Source: an uncultured bacterium (GTDB lineage Bacteria; Cyanobacteriota; Vampirovibrionia; Gastranaerophilales; Gastranaerophilaceae). Taken from it: 64,000 nt of DNA. This document shows positions 1-6,701 of this stretch, in pieces; position 1 is the stretch's first letter; each line of letters starts with the position of its first letter. Both the position numbers and the translations under genes were made by a program. The notes beneath the pieces are model-generated. The model was not told the DNA's origin, searched no databases, and saw only the letters and a list, made by a program, of their open reading frames with translations. The stretch covers positions 16,353-80,352 of the forward strand of contig CAMTMK010000007.1 in the NCBI GenBank assembly GCA_947073645.1. The letters are read 5' to 3'.

Positions 1-1
1 T

Positions 2-88
2 GTTGATACAGTATTTTTCCGTCCGCAAATCCAATTCGTTTTCTGGACAATGACTGCAATCGCAAGAGCATTTATTAAGCTTATATAA
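2..88 (+). CDS. 3' end of an unidentified protein (partial)
   Basis: An open frame enters from the left edge and ends at TAA 86-88, giving 28 residues. They are rich in hydrophobic and aromatic residues (FVFWTMTAIARAFIKLI at the end), as in the last membrane segment of an integral membrane protein. With so little sequence the family cannot be named. The next gene starts 115 bases downstream with its own ribosome binding site. The only evidence is the uninterrupted frame to the edge and its plausible composition. Confidence 0.4.
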   Translation, partial: VDTVFFRPQIQFVFWTMTAIARAFIKLI

Positions 89-203
89 AGGCATGGAAAT
101 CCTGTGGTAAACTTGTATTATGGAACGGAGGCTTTAGCCTCTGTCGGGAATATGGTAAATCATACCAAAATATACAAAGAGGGCAGAAAAAAAGGAGAAA
201 TAT

Positions 204-1328
204 ATGATACCTATTTTAGATTCAAAACGTCAGTACGCAACTATCGGCGCGGAAGTTGAAAAAGCAGTTTGCGAAGTTTTACGTTCAGGTTCTTACATTT
301 TAGGACCTAATACAAAAGCTTTTGAACAAGAAATGGCTGATTTCTATGGCTGTAAATATACTGTTGGTTTAAACTCAGGTACAGATGCGTTGCATTTGGC
401 TTTACGTGCTTTAAACATCGGCGCAGGTGACGAAGTTATCACAGTTGCATTCACATTCGTAGCAACAACAGAAGCTATCGGTATTGTTGGTGCAAAACCT
501 GTTTTTGTTGATATAGACAAAGATACATTCAACCTTGACCCTTCAAAATTAGAAGCAGTAATCACACCAAGAACAAAAGCAATCATCCCTGTTCACCTTT
601 ACGGTCAACCTTGTGATATGGATGCAATTATGTCAGTTGCTAAAAAACACAACTTACACGTAATTGAAGACTGCTGTCAAGCAGTTGGTGCTTTATACAA
701 AGGCAAAATGGTAGGTACATTCGGTGATTTCGGATGCTTAAGCTTCTATCCTACTAAAAACTTAGGGGGTATGGGAGATGGCGGTTTAATCATGTGTAAT
801 GATGAAGCGCTTAAAGACCGTGTAATTGCATTAAGAAACCACGGCGGTGCAATTCGTTACCACCACGACGAAATCGGTGTAAACAGCAGACTTGATGAAA
901 TTCAATCAGCAATTTTACGTGTAAAACTCCCTCACGTCAAAGAATGGAACGAAATGAGACGTAAACACGCTTATTACTACAATGAATTATTCAAAGATTG
1001 TGCAGATATTCAAACACCTGTGGAATTGGATGATACATATTGTGTTTACCACCAATACACAGTAAAAATCCCTAACCGAGATGAAGTTCACAAAATGCTT
1101 CAAGAACGTGGAATTGGCGCAATGCTATACTACCCGATCCCATTACACTTACAAAAAGTTCATGAATACTTAGGTGTAGGCAGAGGTTCATTACCTGTAT
1201 CAGAAGAAAATACAGATTTGGTAGTATCATTACCTATGTTCCCTGAACTTACAGAAGAAGAACAAAGAACAGTTGCCTCAACATTAATTGATTGCATTGA
1301 AAAATCTAAATCAGTTGCAACTGTTTAA
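204..1328 (+). CDS. DegT/DnrJ/EryC1/StrS family PLP-dependent sugar aminotransferase
   Basis: A 374-residue fold-type I aminotransferase of the family that transfers an amino group from glutamate or glutamine to nucleotide-linked keto-sugars for surface polysaccharides. The frame shows NSGTDALHLALRAL (residues 57-70, phosphate-binding region), HVIEDCCQA with Asp156 to the pyridine nitrogen, and SFYPTKNLGGMGDGG with the Schiff-base lysine near residue 185. Length is typical. The start follows AAAAGGAGAAATAT, a strong ribosome binding site. A hairpin terminator follows at 1343-1378. The sugar substrate cannot be told from sequence alone. Family call secure. Confidence 0.93.
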   Translation: MIPILDSKRQYATIGAEVEKAVCEVLRSGSYILGPNTKAFEQEMADFYGCKYTVGLNSGTDALHLALRALNIGAGDEVITVAFTFVATTEAIGIVGAKPVFVDIDKDTFNLDPSKLEAVITPRTKAIIPVHLYGQPCDMDAIMSVAKKHNLHVIEDCCQAVGALYKGKMVGTFGDFGCLSFYPTKNLGGMGDGGLIMCNDEALKDRVIALRNHGGAIRYHHDEIGVNSRLDEIQSAILRVKLPHVKEWNEMRRKHAYYYNELFKDCADIQTPVELDDTYCVYHQYTVKIPNRDEVHKMLQERGIGAMLYYPIPLHLQKVHEYLGVGRGSLPVSEENTDLVVSLPMFPELTEEEQRTVASTLIDCIEKSKSVATV

Positions 1329-1342
1329 TTAATTACTATAAT

Positions 1343-1378
1343 AAAAACGACGATGCTCATAAGTGTCGTCGTTTTTTT
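1343..1378 (+). terminator. bidirectional hairpin terminator
   Basis: ACGACGA (1347-1353) pairs with TCGTCGT (1366-1372), flanked by an A run on the left and seven T on the right. It lies between the aminotransferase and the convergent gene ending at 1377, so it can serve both strands. Confidence 0.85.
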
Positions 1379-1724
1379 ATCCTAAAGTAAAGAAATTTAA
1401 ACCTGCTCCCTTCTCTTGATATAACATCCTATTAAAATCATCATTTGAAAAAGGATTTGTACCATAGGTGTGTTGTTGCATCATATTTCTAGCAACTTCA
1501 TATGCATATTCGTTGTTGTTATATGAATTTGTTACCCCCCAATTAGGATTATTTGCTGCATATTCTGCACTACCATCAGTAGCAGTAATTTCAGGACGAG
1601 TTGCAGGGTCTACAGGCTGATATCCTTTTGTATCGGCAAATATATCACCATTACCATCAGAAGCACAATCATCAGTTGATGGTATATGTAAACCTATGTT
1701 GTTTATTGCATCTAATGCTCCCAT
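1377..1724 (-). CDS. small hypothetical protein (115 aa)
   Basis: Not recognised. The protein is 115 residues, Asn-rich and soluble, without signal peptide or membrane segment, and ends in GLNFFTLG. It begins 9 bases after the stop of the upstream gene (1734-1979) with an AAGGAGAG ribosome binding site, so the two form one transcription unit. Composition resembles other lineage-type small proteins in the window (54250-54435). The run GGGGGG within codons for NWG is the longest G run here but too short to claim slippage. No function is assigned. Confidence 0.6.
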   Translation of the reverse strand: MGALDAINNIGLHIPSTDDCASDGNGDIFADTKGYQPVDPATRPEITATDGSAEYAANNPNWGVTNSYNNNEYAYEVARNMMQQHTYGTNPFSNDDFNRMLYQEKGAGLNFFTLG

Positions 1725-1733
1725 TATCTCTCC

Positions 1734-1979
1734 TTATGCCCAGCAAATTGTGTTTATCTCATGTGGGTTACCATCTCTGTCATAAGTTTGTGACGGATTT
1801 CCGTCTAACTGACCGGGGTCACTGTAATTCCAATTAAACAAACCCCATTGCACTGCACCTTTGAATGGATTTTCATTACTTACAGCTCCGATATGTCTGT
1901 TTGTTGTTTCATACAATCGAACAGCATCAACTTTATATATCTGACGTCCGCCAGTTTTTTCAATTGGTGAAATTGCCAT
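1734..1979 (-). CDS. small hypothetical protein (81 aa), first gene of a two-gene unit
   Basis: Not recognised. It is 81 residues long. Near the N-terminus it has IYKVDAVRLYE, which resembles IYRVNPVNLFE in the small protein at 54519-54692; both are followed by an Asn-rich stretch and end in hydrophobic-x-x-A. The start has GGAAAG 6 bases upstream. Just above that is AGAGTATAAAAA (1992-2003), a 12-base string that recurs at the same place upstream of the gene at 45369-46550. The pair with 1377-1724 looks like an accessory operon. Confidence 0.6.
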   Translation of the reverse strand: MAISPIEKTGGRQIYKVDAVRLYETTNRHIGAVSNENPFKGAVQWGLFNWNYSDPGQLDGNPSQTYDRDGNPHEINTICWA

Positions 1980-2236
1980 AATACTTTCCTATTTTTATAC
2001 TCTTGTATATATAAAGTATATATTTTTTAAATAATTGCTTTTTTGTTTATTTTATAGTTTACAATTATTAACATATCCCCAAGTGCAATTACTTATACCC
2101 AAAATTTTAGACTTTTAAACAAATTATTAACTTTTGTAAAGTGTAAATTGTACACTATTTGTGCATTTTCAGGTTTCTTAAAAATTTATTAATCCATTCT
2201 ATTGACTTTTAAATTACCATGTGCAATAATAAGTGA
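1980..2236. other. gene-free AT-rich intergenic stretch (start of a ~530-base gap)
   Basis: No frame of useful length is present on either strand. It should hold the promoter of the leftward two-gene unit, with TATA-rich boxes at 1992-2030. It also holds a candidate rightward promoter at 2202-2230 for the RNA described next. Otherwise I see nothing in it. Confidence 0.6.
2202..2230 (+). promoter_or_regulatory. sigma70-type promoter for a candidate small RNA
   Basis: TTGACT (2202-2207), 17-base spacer, AATAAT (2225-2230). No coding frame follows, but a hairpin terminator does at 2351-2378. Confidence 0.6.
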
Positions 2237-2378
2237 GTAAGATTTAAGTGTAGTCGAAACACTAAATATAAATAGATTCATTAACCCCAAAAACATATAA
2301 ACTCCTAAATAATAAACACTAAAAGAGACCATTAGGATGCAGAAAACGACCCACTCAATTTATTGAGTGGTTTTTTTT
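2237..2378 (+). ncRNA. candidate intergenic small RNA (~140 nt)
   Basis: The segment is bounded by the promoter at 2202-2230 and a perfect hairpin terminator. It contains no start codon with a ribosome binding site and no frame beyond nine codons. Near the 5' end a hairpin forms from AGTGT (2247-2251) and ACACT (2259-2263) around loop AGTCGAA. The middle is A-rich and poorly structured, and the 3' end is the terminator stem-loop. This is the layout of many trans-acting small RNAs. I do not recognise it as 6S, tmRNA, RNase P or SRP RNA. Confidence 0.45.
2351..2378 (+). terminator. Rho-independent terminator
   Basis: CCACTCAAT (2351-2359) pairs with ATTGAGTGG (2362-2370) and is followed by eight T. 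There is no upstream protein gene on this strand, which is why a small RNA is proposed. Confidence 0.85.
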
Positions 2379-2505
2379 AGCCGCGAGCAGAGGTATGAGC
2401 GAAGCGAAAGTCAAACAACAAACAACGGAAACGTTGAGTTTTCGGTGTTGTTGTGAGCGGTACCGTTTAATGCGAGCGGCTGTGCTACGCACGTAGCCAC
2501 ACTAA
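2379..2505. repeat. GC-rich structured element in an AT-rich context
   Basis: Base composition changes abruptly and GAGC/GCGAA words recur. AGCCGC (2379-2384) can pair with GCGGCT (2476-2481) across about 90 bases. Inside, ACAACA-type and TGTTGT-type arms face each other (about 2416-2455). GCTACG (2484-2489) pairs with CGTAGC (2492-2497). A similar GC-rich, GAGC/GAAGCG-rich element lies at 55535-55672. It may be an interspersed repeat; copy number cannot be seen here. Confidence 0.45.
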
Positions 2506-2510
2506 AACAA

Positions 2511-3095
2511 TTAACGTTTTATCACAATCAAATTACGAGTATGATTTTCTTCTAACGGCAAATCATATTCAATCACATCAATAATCTCTGCTTTATATTT
2601 TTTCAATGTTTTTTCAGCCTCGGCAATTTCTTCTTGCGCTCTAAGAGACTTGTAAGCCACGAAATAACCGTCTTTTTTCAACAAAGGTAGAGCATATCCG
2701 CAGATTTTATCAAGTGTTGCAACAGCTCGAGAAGTAATTATATCAAATTTTTGTTTTACATTTTCAGCCCTGTCGCAAATTGTATGAAGGTTTTGTATAT
2801 TCAATTCTGCTTTAATATTTTCTATAGCATTAATTTTTTTTCTTATACTGTCGAGTGCATAAACCTCGATTTCAGGATACATAAGAGCTATCGGAACTGA
2901 CGGGAAACCTCCGCCTGTGCCAATATCAAGCAGTGTTTTTCCTTTTGCATATTTTTCAAAAAATTTTTCTATTGCCAAACTATCAAAAATATGTTTTTCC
3001 CACAAAAATTTTTCATCATTTTTCGAAATAAGATTTAACTTTGCATTTTGGTTTAAAAACGCCTGAATATATTCTTTAAAATTATCTTTATTCAT
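2511..3095 (-). CDS. rsmG: 16S rRNA (guanine527-N7)-methyltransferase RsmG
   Basis: An S-adenosylmethionine-dependent methyltransferase that modifies G527 in the 530 loop of 16S rRNA. The sequence has WEKHIFDSL, then LLDIGTGGGFPSVPIALMYP (SAM-binding glycine loop), then SRAVATLDK and a C-terminal AYK segment, all characteristic of RsmG/GidB. I chose ATG 3095 (194 residues) because AAAAAGG lies just upstream. An in-frame ATG at 3116 has no ribosome binding site and lies inside the upstream gene. The gene overlaps the 3' end of the TPR protein by a few bases, so it is probably translationally coupled. Confidence 0.92.
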   Translation of the reverse strand: MNKDNFKEYIQAFLNQNAKLNLISKNDEKFLWEKHIFDSLAIEKFFEKYAKGKTLLDIGTGGGFPSVPIALMYPEIEVYALDSIRKKINAIENIKAELNIQNLHTICDRAENVKQKFDIITSRAVATLDKICGYALPLLKKDGYFVAYKSLRAQEEIAEAEKTLKKYKAEIIDVIEYDLPLEENHTRNLIVIKR

Positions 3096-5379
3096 TATAT
3101 ACCTTTTTAATATCATTTATACGAACTTGAATTTTCTCTTTATTAAAATCATTTTCTGCGTATTTTTCAGCTGTTTCATAATACACAAGAGCTTGCTTGT
3201 AATCTTTAATATTGCTGTAATAATCACCGAAAGCAATATTGACTGAACTCAAATAAAATGGCTCGTTCAAATCCTGTGCACATTTTTTGGCACGCTGCAA
3301 ATACTCTAAAGTTTTATCTTTACTGATTTCGGCAAGTTTCATTGCTGAAACATAAATACCATTATAATTTTTTGATAATTCATCAAGTCTTAAACTTTCA
3401 TGCAGATATTTTATTGCAAGTTGAGTTTTACCATTTTCATCATAAATTGAAGCAAGGTTTGTCAAAGATGATGATAAATATGCATTCACTTTAACATCTT
3501 GTGATGTTTCAACACATTTTTTGTAATATCTGACAGCAGTTTCAATATCACCTTCATCATCTTTATTTACTGCATACTTAAAGTAAAGTTCTGCAAGAAC
3601 AGATTTTTCTATACCTTCAACAGATACAGGAAGTTTTAACTCCATGCCGGTTATTGATGCCAACAGCATTTGTGCTTTTGTTTGAAGATTAACCGATACA
3701 TTTTCCGACAAAATCTCTTTAAGCAATCTTTCTGCTCTGTCGCTTTTGAATGTCACATAGAAAATATTTGCTATTTCATATTTATATTCATTAATTTTCT
3801 CTGTATCGCCTGTAGAAACATAAAATTCAACAGCAAGTTCAAAATATTTTTGAGCATTGAACCAATCTGACATATTCTTAAACGCTTCTGCAATCCTAGA
3901 ATAAAGTGTAGGCAAAAACGTGTAATAATCATCATCATTATTAAGAGTAAGCGCTTTTTGATAAATCATTACAGCTTTCAGATACTCAAAGTTTTGTTCT
4001 TCTTTCTTCGCCAGATTAATTAAATCCACAAGAGCCAAATCTTTAACTTCATCCAAAGCCTGCGATTTTTTATCGGAAATATCAACAAATTTTGTAATAG
4101 AATTTGCGATTTTATTCATAATCGCCATCTCATCCGCTTCTGTCTCAAATACAAAAGAAATATGTTTAATCTGCTCATCTTTTTCCTGAATTGTAGGCTG
4201 GACAGGTGCTTGTATGTATTCCGGCTGAATTACGGTTTTTGGTGCAATAACAGGTTTTTTAGGAATATAAAGACTGTGATATTCAATTTCTTTACGCATT
4301 GTTTGTCTTGAAATAAGCAAATCTCTTTCAAGCGGTTTAAGCGGAAGCTGGGTATTATACAAATCCACACAGCTTTTATGAATTTTTATGGCTATGTTTT
4401 CAGTAATTGAATTTTCCGCAATTATTTTATAGTAATCTTGCAGATAAATCATAGAACCTTCACGTGTTAAAACAAGATTATCTACAAAATAAGCAATTCT
4501 ATCGGCATCATAAAGATGCAATGTCTGCAAAAGCTTGACATTAACAGGGTGTCGCATAATTGTCAAAAACCTGAATAAATGTCCGCTCACAGGGTCAACA
4601 AGTGACAATGCTTCACGCAAAATAAAATCATTAAAAGTTTGAAAACTTTGAGTATAGCCGGACATAAAATCAGCAAGAGAAAGTTTTCTAAACTGCATAA
4701 TTTTTATTGATAAAGTTGTATAGAACCAATATCCGCGTGTATATTTATATAACTCATCAGAAAGAGGACCTATTTGTTTAAACCCTTCTTCCCGCAGGTA
4801 TTTTTCAAATATACTTTTTTCAAGAGCATTTATAGAAACTCTATGGTAATTTTGTTTAAAGTCATCATAATCAAATTTTCTTGAAATAATAAGAGTTTTA
4901 ATTTTATAAGATTTTGATAAATGATAGAAAAAATCTAAAATATCCTGTTTATAATCTTTCAAAATTTGTTCAAAAGAGTTTATAACAATCAAAACAGGTT
5001 TATCTATACAATCAAAATAAGCATTAATTTTTTGAGTAAAGTTTTCTGATTTCACTTTAGGCATAGGAATAACACCTTGTGCAGTAAGTTTTTTAAAACT
5101 ATCAAAAAACTCAAGCAGAATATCATCAAGTATAGTTGTTTCAAAACAATTATATTTAAGCGTAATCACATCTTCACTCAAAAAAGACAGTGCCTGATTT
5201 ACAACCTGAACCTTACCCGTTCCCATAAATCCGTTAACAAGCAGCAAGGGCGACGGAGTATTAAAAAATTCCAGAATACTCTCAATCTTGCCGAGATTAT
5301 TTTCAATTAAAACAGGATTAATACCAATATCCTGCTTTTGTATAATCTTTTTATCAACGACTTCTTTTATGAATTCCAT
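3088..5379 (-). CDS. P-loop-like/TPR protein with degenerate Walker A
   Basis: The protein is 763 residues. The N-terminal third looks like an AAA/STAND-type NTPase: LLLVNGFMGTGKVQVVNQ near residue 50 is a Walker A in which the usual S/T after GK is V. The expected Walker B strand reads PVLIVINSFEQI, with Asn where Asp is usual. The C-terminal half (about 440-755) is a run of TPR-like helical repeats (AIKYLHESLRLDE, ALVYYETAEKYAE). No signal peptide. Function unknown; a scaffold or regulator is plausible. It is the first gene of a unit with rsmG, and its promoter (5386-5414) predicts a leaderless transcript. Confidence 0.75.
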   Translation of the reverse strand: MEFIKEVVDKKIIQKQDIGINPVLIENNLGKIESILEFFNTPSPLLLVNGFMGTGKVQVVNQALSFLSEDVITLKYNCFETTILDDILLEFFDSFKKLTAQGVIPMPKVKSENFTQKINAYFDCIDKPVLIVINSFEQILKDYKQDILDFFYHLSKSYKIKTLIISRKFDYDDFKQNYHRVSINALEKSIFEKYLREEGFKQIGPLSDELYKYTRGYWFYTTLSIKIMQFRKLSLADFMSGYTQSFQTFNDFILREALSLVDPVSGHLFRFLTIMRHPVNVKLLQTLHLYDADRIAYFVDNLVLTREGSMIYLQDYYKIIAENSITENIAIKIHKSCVDLYNTQLPLKPLERDLLISRQTMRKEIEYHSLYIPKKPVIAPKTVIQPEYIQAPVQPTIQEKDEQIKHISFVFETEADEMAIMNKIANSITKFVDISDKKSQALDEVKDLALVDLINLAKKEEQNFEYLKAVMIYQKALTLNNDDDYYTFLPTLYSRIAEAFKNMSDWFNAQKYFELAVEFYVSTGDTEKINEYKYEIANIFYVTFKSDRAERLLKEILSENVSVNLQTKAQMLLASITGMELKLPVSVEGIEKSVLAELYFKYAVNKDDEGDIETAVRYYKKCVETSQDVKVNAYLSSSLTNLASIYDENGKTQLAIKYLHESLRLDELSKNYNGIYVSAMKLAEISKDKTLEYLQRAKKCAQDLNEPFYLSSVNIAFGDYYSNIKDYKQALVYYETAEKYAENDFNKEKIQVRINDIKKVYNE

Positions 5380-5385
5380 AAAGCT

Positions 5386-5414
5386 ATATTAATAGATTTC
5401 TTAAAATTTTGCAA
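5386..5414 (-). promoter_or_regulatory. promoter of the TPR/ATPase gene, predicted leaderless
   Basis: On the minus strand: TTGCAA (5414-5409), 17 bases, TAATAT (5391-5386), six bases, ATG at 5379. There is no Shine-Dalgarno. The self-complementary TTGCAA is also used by the rightward promoter. Confidence 0.65.
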
Positions 5415-5437
5415 ATAGAATATTTTTATAGTACACT
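5409..5437 (+). promoter_or_regulatory. promoter of the envelope gene cluster
   Basis: TTGCAA (5409-5414), 17 bases, TACACT (5432-5437), then AAAAGGGGAAAAGGT before ATG 5458. Its -35 box is the same six bases as the -35 box of the divergent promoter. Confidence 0.6.
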
Positions 5438-5457
5438 GTAGTAAAAGGGGAAAAGGT

Positions 5458-5562
5458 ATGGAATTTTTTAGAAAACACCAAAAAGCTATAGTTGCATTAA
5501 TCGCCATAACTTTTATTGCTTGGACTATAGGACTAATGTTACTGCCTCTTATGATAAAATAA
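5458..5562 (+). CDS. tiny single-span membrane protein (34 aa)
   Basis: Short frame ATG 5458 to TAA 5560-5562. MEFFRKHQKAI is a basic N-terminus and is followed by about 20 hydrophobic residues (VALIAITFIAWTIGLMLLPL). The ribosome binding site GGGGAAAAGG is strong, there is a promoter just upstream, and the next gene starts 8 bases downstream. It is therefore very likely translated as the leader gene of the envelope cluster. It resembles the membrane anchor found at the N-terminus of SurA-like chaperones, but no such domain follows. Role unknown. Confidence 0.65.
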   Translation: MEFFRKHQKAIVALIAITFIAWTIGLMLLPLMIK

Positions 5563-5570
5563 GGTAAATT

Positions 5571-6689
5571 GTGAATAAATTTATTAAAAAATTGTTTATA
5601 GTTATACTTTGCATGCTTATAGGTAATATAAGCCAGTTTGCAAGCGCAGACCAGCTTAAGACTATTCAGCAGAAGCAAAAAGTTACCCAAGAGAAAATCA
5701 GACGTTTGAAAAATCTTGAAAACGCGGAAAAGAGCAAGCTTTCTAAAAACCAACGCAAACTTGAACAAGCTTCAAGCAGTCTGCAAAATTCTCAAAAGCA
5801 ATACTCCACACTGGAAGCGCAAATCGCTAGATTGGAAAAAGATTTAGCTTATTCTGTTGCAGAATTTAATAACGCAAACGCAGGTATGCGTACCAGAATC
5901 AGACAGGTTTACAAAAATCAACGCACAGGCATGTTTGAATTAATCTTTACTGCTAAAGATTTGAATTCTCTCCTTGATGTAGTTTATTTTGAAAAAATAA
6001 TTTTGAAAAAAGATTACGCAAACATGCTGGCAGTAAAAGCAAAATCTCAAAAAATCGCAATGATGAAACGCGATATGCAAAATAAAAAACTTGCACTTGC
6101 ACAATCTATTCAAGATATAAATTCCCAACAAAAAAATATTAAATACGCAATTGCTCAAAACCAAAATTTAATTACCAAATACAAAACTGACAGAAGAACT
6201 TACGAACAAGCAGAAAGAGAACTTGCAAGACAATCCGCAAGTATTCAAAGTATGATTGCAAGAAATAAAGGTGACAACTCTATTAAAGTTTCGTCTGCAG
6301 GGTTTATGCGCCCAATAGGAGGACGTATTTCTTCACCTTTCGGCTGGAGAACCCACCCTATATTTAACAGCAAAACATTCCATTCAGGTGTCGATATTGC
6401 AGGACCAAACAAAGGTAGTATAAGAGCTTCTAACTCTGGAAAAGTAATTTATTCAGGTTGGTACGGCGGATACGGAAAAGTTGTAATTCTTGACCATGGT
6501 AACGTTAGCGGAAAGCCAACAACCACACTATACGCTCATATGTCATCAATTAAAGTAGGACAAGGACAATATGTAAACAAAGGCGATGTAATCGGTTTTG
6601 AAGGAACTACCGGATACAGCACAGGGCCACATGTACACTTTGAAGTCAGAATTAACGGAAAACCCAACAACCCGTTGAACTATATTTAA
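5571..6689 (+). CDS. EnvC-like murein hydrolase activator / M23 peptidase-domain protein
   Basis: A 372-residue exported protein: signal peptide to about residue 26 (LFIVILCMLIGNISQFASA), then a long coiled coil (about 30-230), then a C-terminal LytM/M23 domain with SSPFGWRTHP, FHSGVDIA and GPHVHFEVR. Those His and Asp positions are the zinc-site signature, so it may be an active endopeptidase rather than only an amidase activator. The start is GTG 5571, 8 bases after the tiny membrane gene and preceded by AAGG. It likely works in septal or lateral peptidoglycan remodelling. The next gene (LptD-like) follows at 12 bases. Confidence 0.88.
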   Translation: MNKFIKKLFIVILCMLIGNISQFASADQLKTIQQKQKVTQEKIRRLKNLENAEKSKLSKNQRKLEQASSSLQNSQKQYSTLEAQIARLEKDLAYSVAEFNNANAGMRTRIRQVYKNQRTGMFELIFTAKDLNSLLDVVYFEKIILKKDYANMLAVKAKSQKIAMMKRDMQNKKLALAQSIQDINSQQKNIKYAIAQNQNLITKYKTDRRTYEQAERELARQSASIQSMIARNKGDNSIKVSSAGFMRPIGGRISSPFGWRTHPIFNSKTFHSGVDIAGPNKGSIRASNSGKVIYSGWYGGYGKVVILDHGNVSGKPTTTLYAHMSSIKVGQGQYVNKGDVIGFEGTTGYSTGPHVHFEVRINGKPNNPLNYI

Positions 6690-6701
6690 GAAGGCTAGAT
6701 T

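Noticed and set aside
128..141. Hairpin GAGGC-TTTA-GCCTC as a terminator after the partial gene at the left edge
   Set aside because: No T run follows on either strand and the stem is short.
1531..1540. C(6) run in the 115-residue small gene as a phase-variable tract
   Set aside because: Too short compared with the 10 and 11 base tracts; no frame effect visible.
2237..2378. 6S RNA, tmRNA or SRP RNA identity for the candidate small RNA
   Set aside because: Length, lack of long terminal pairing and lack of known conserved cores do not fit.
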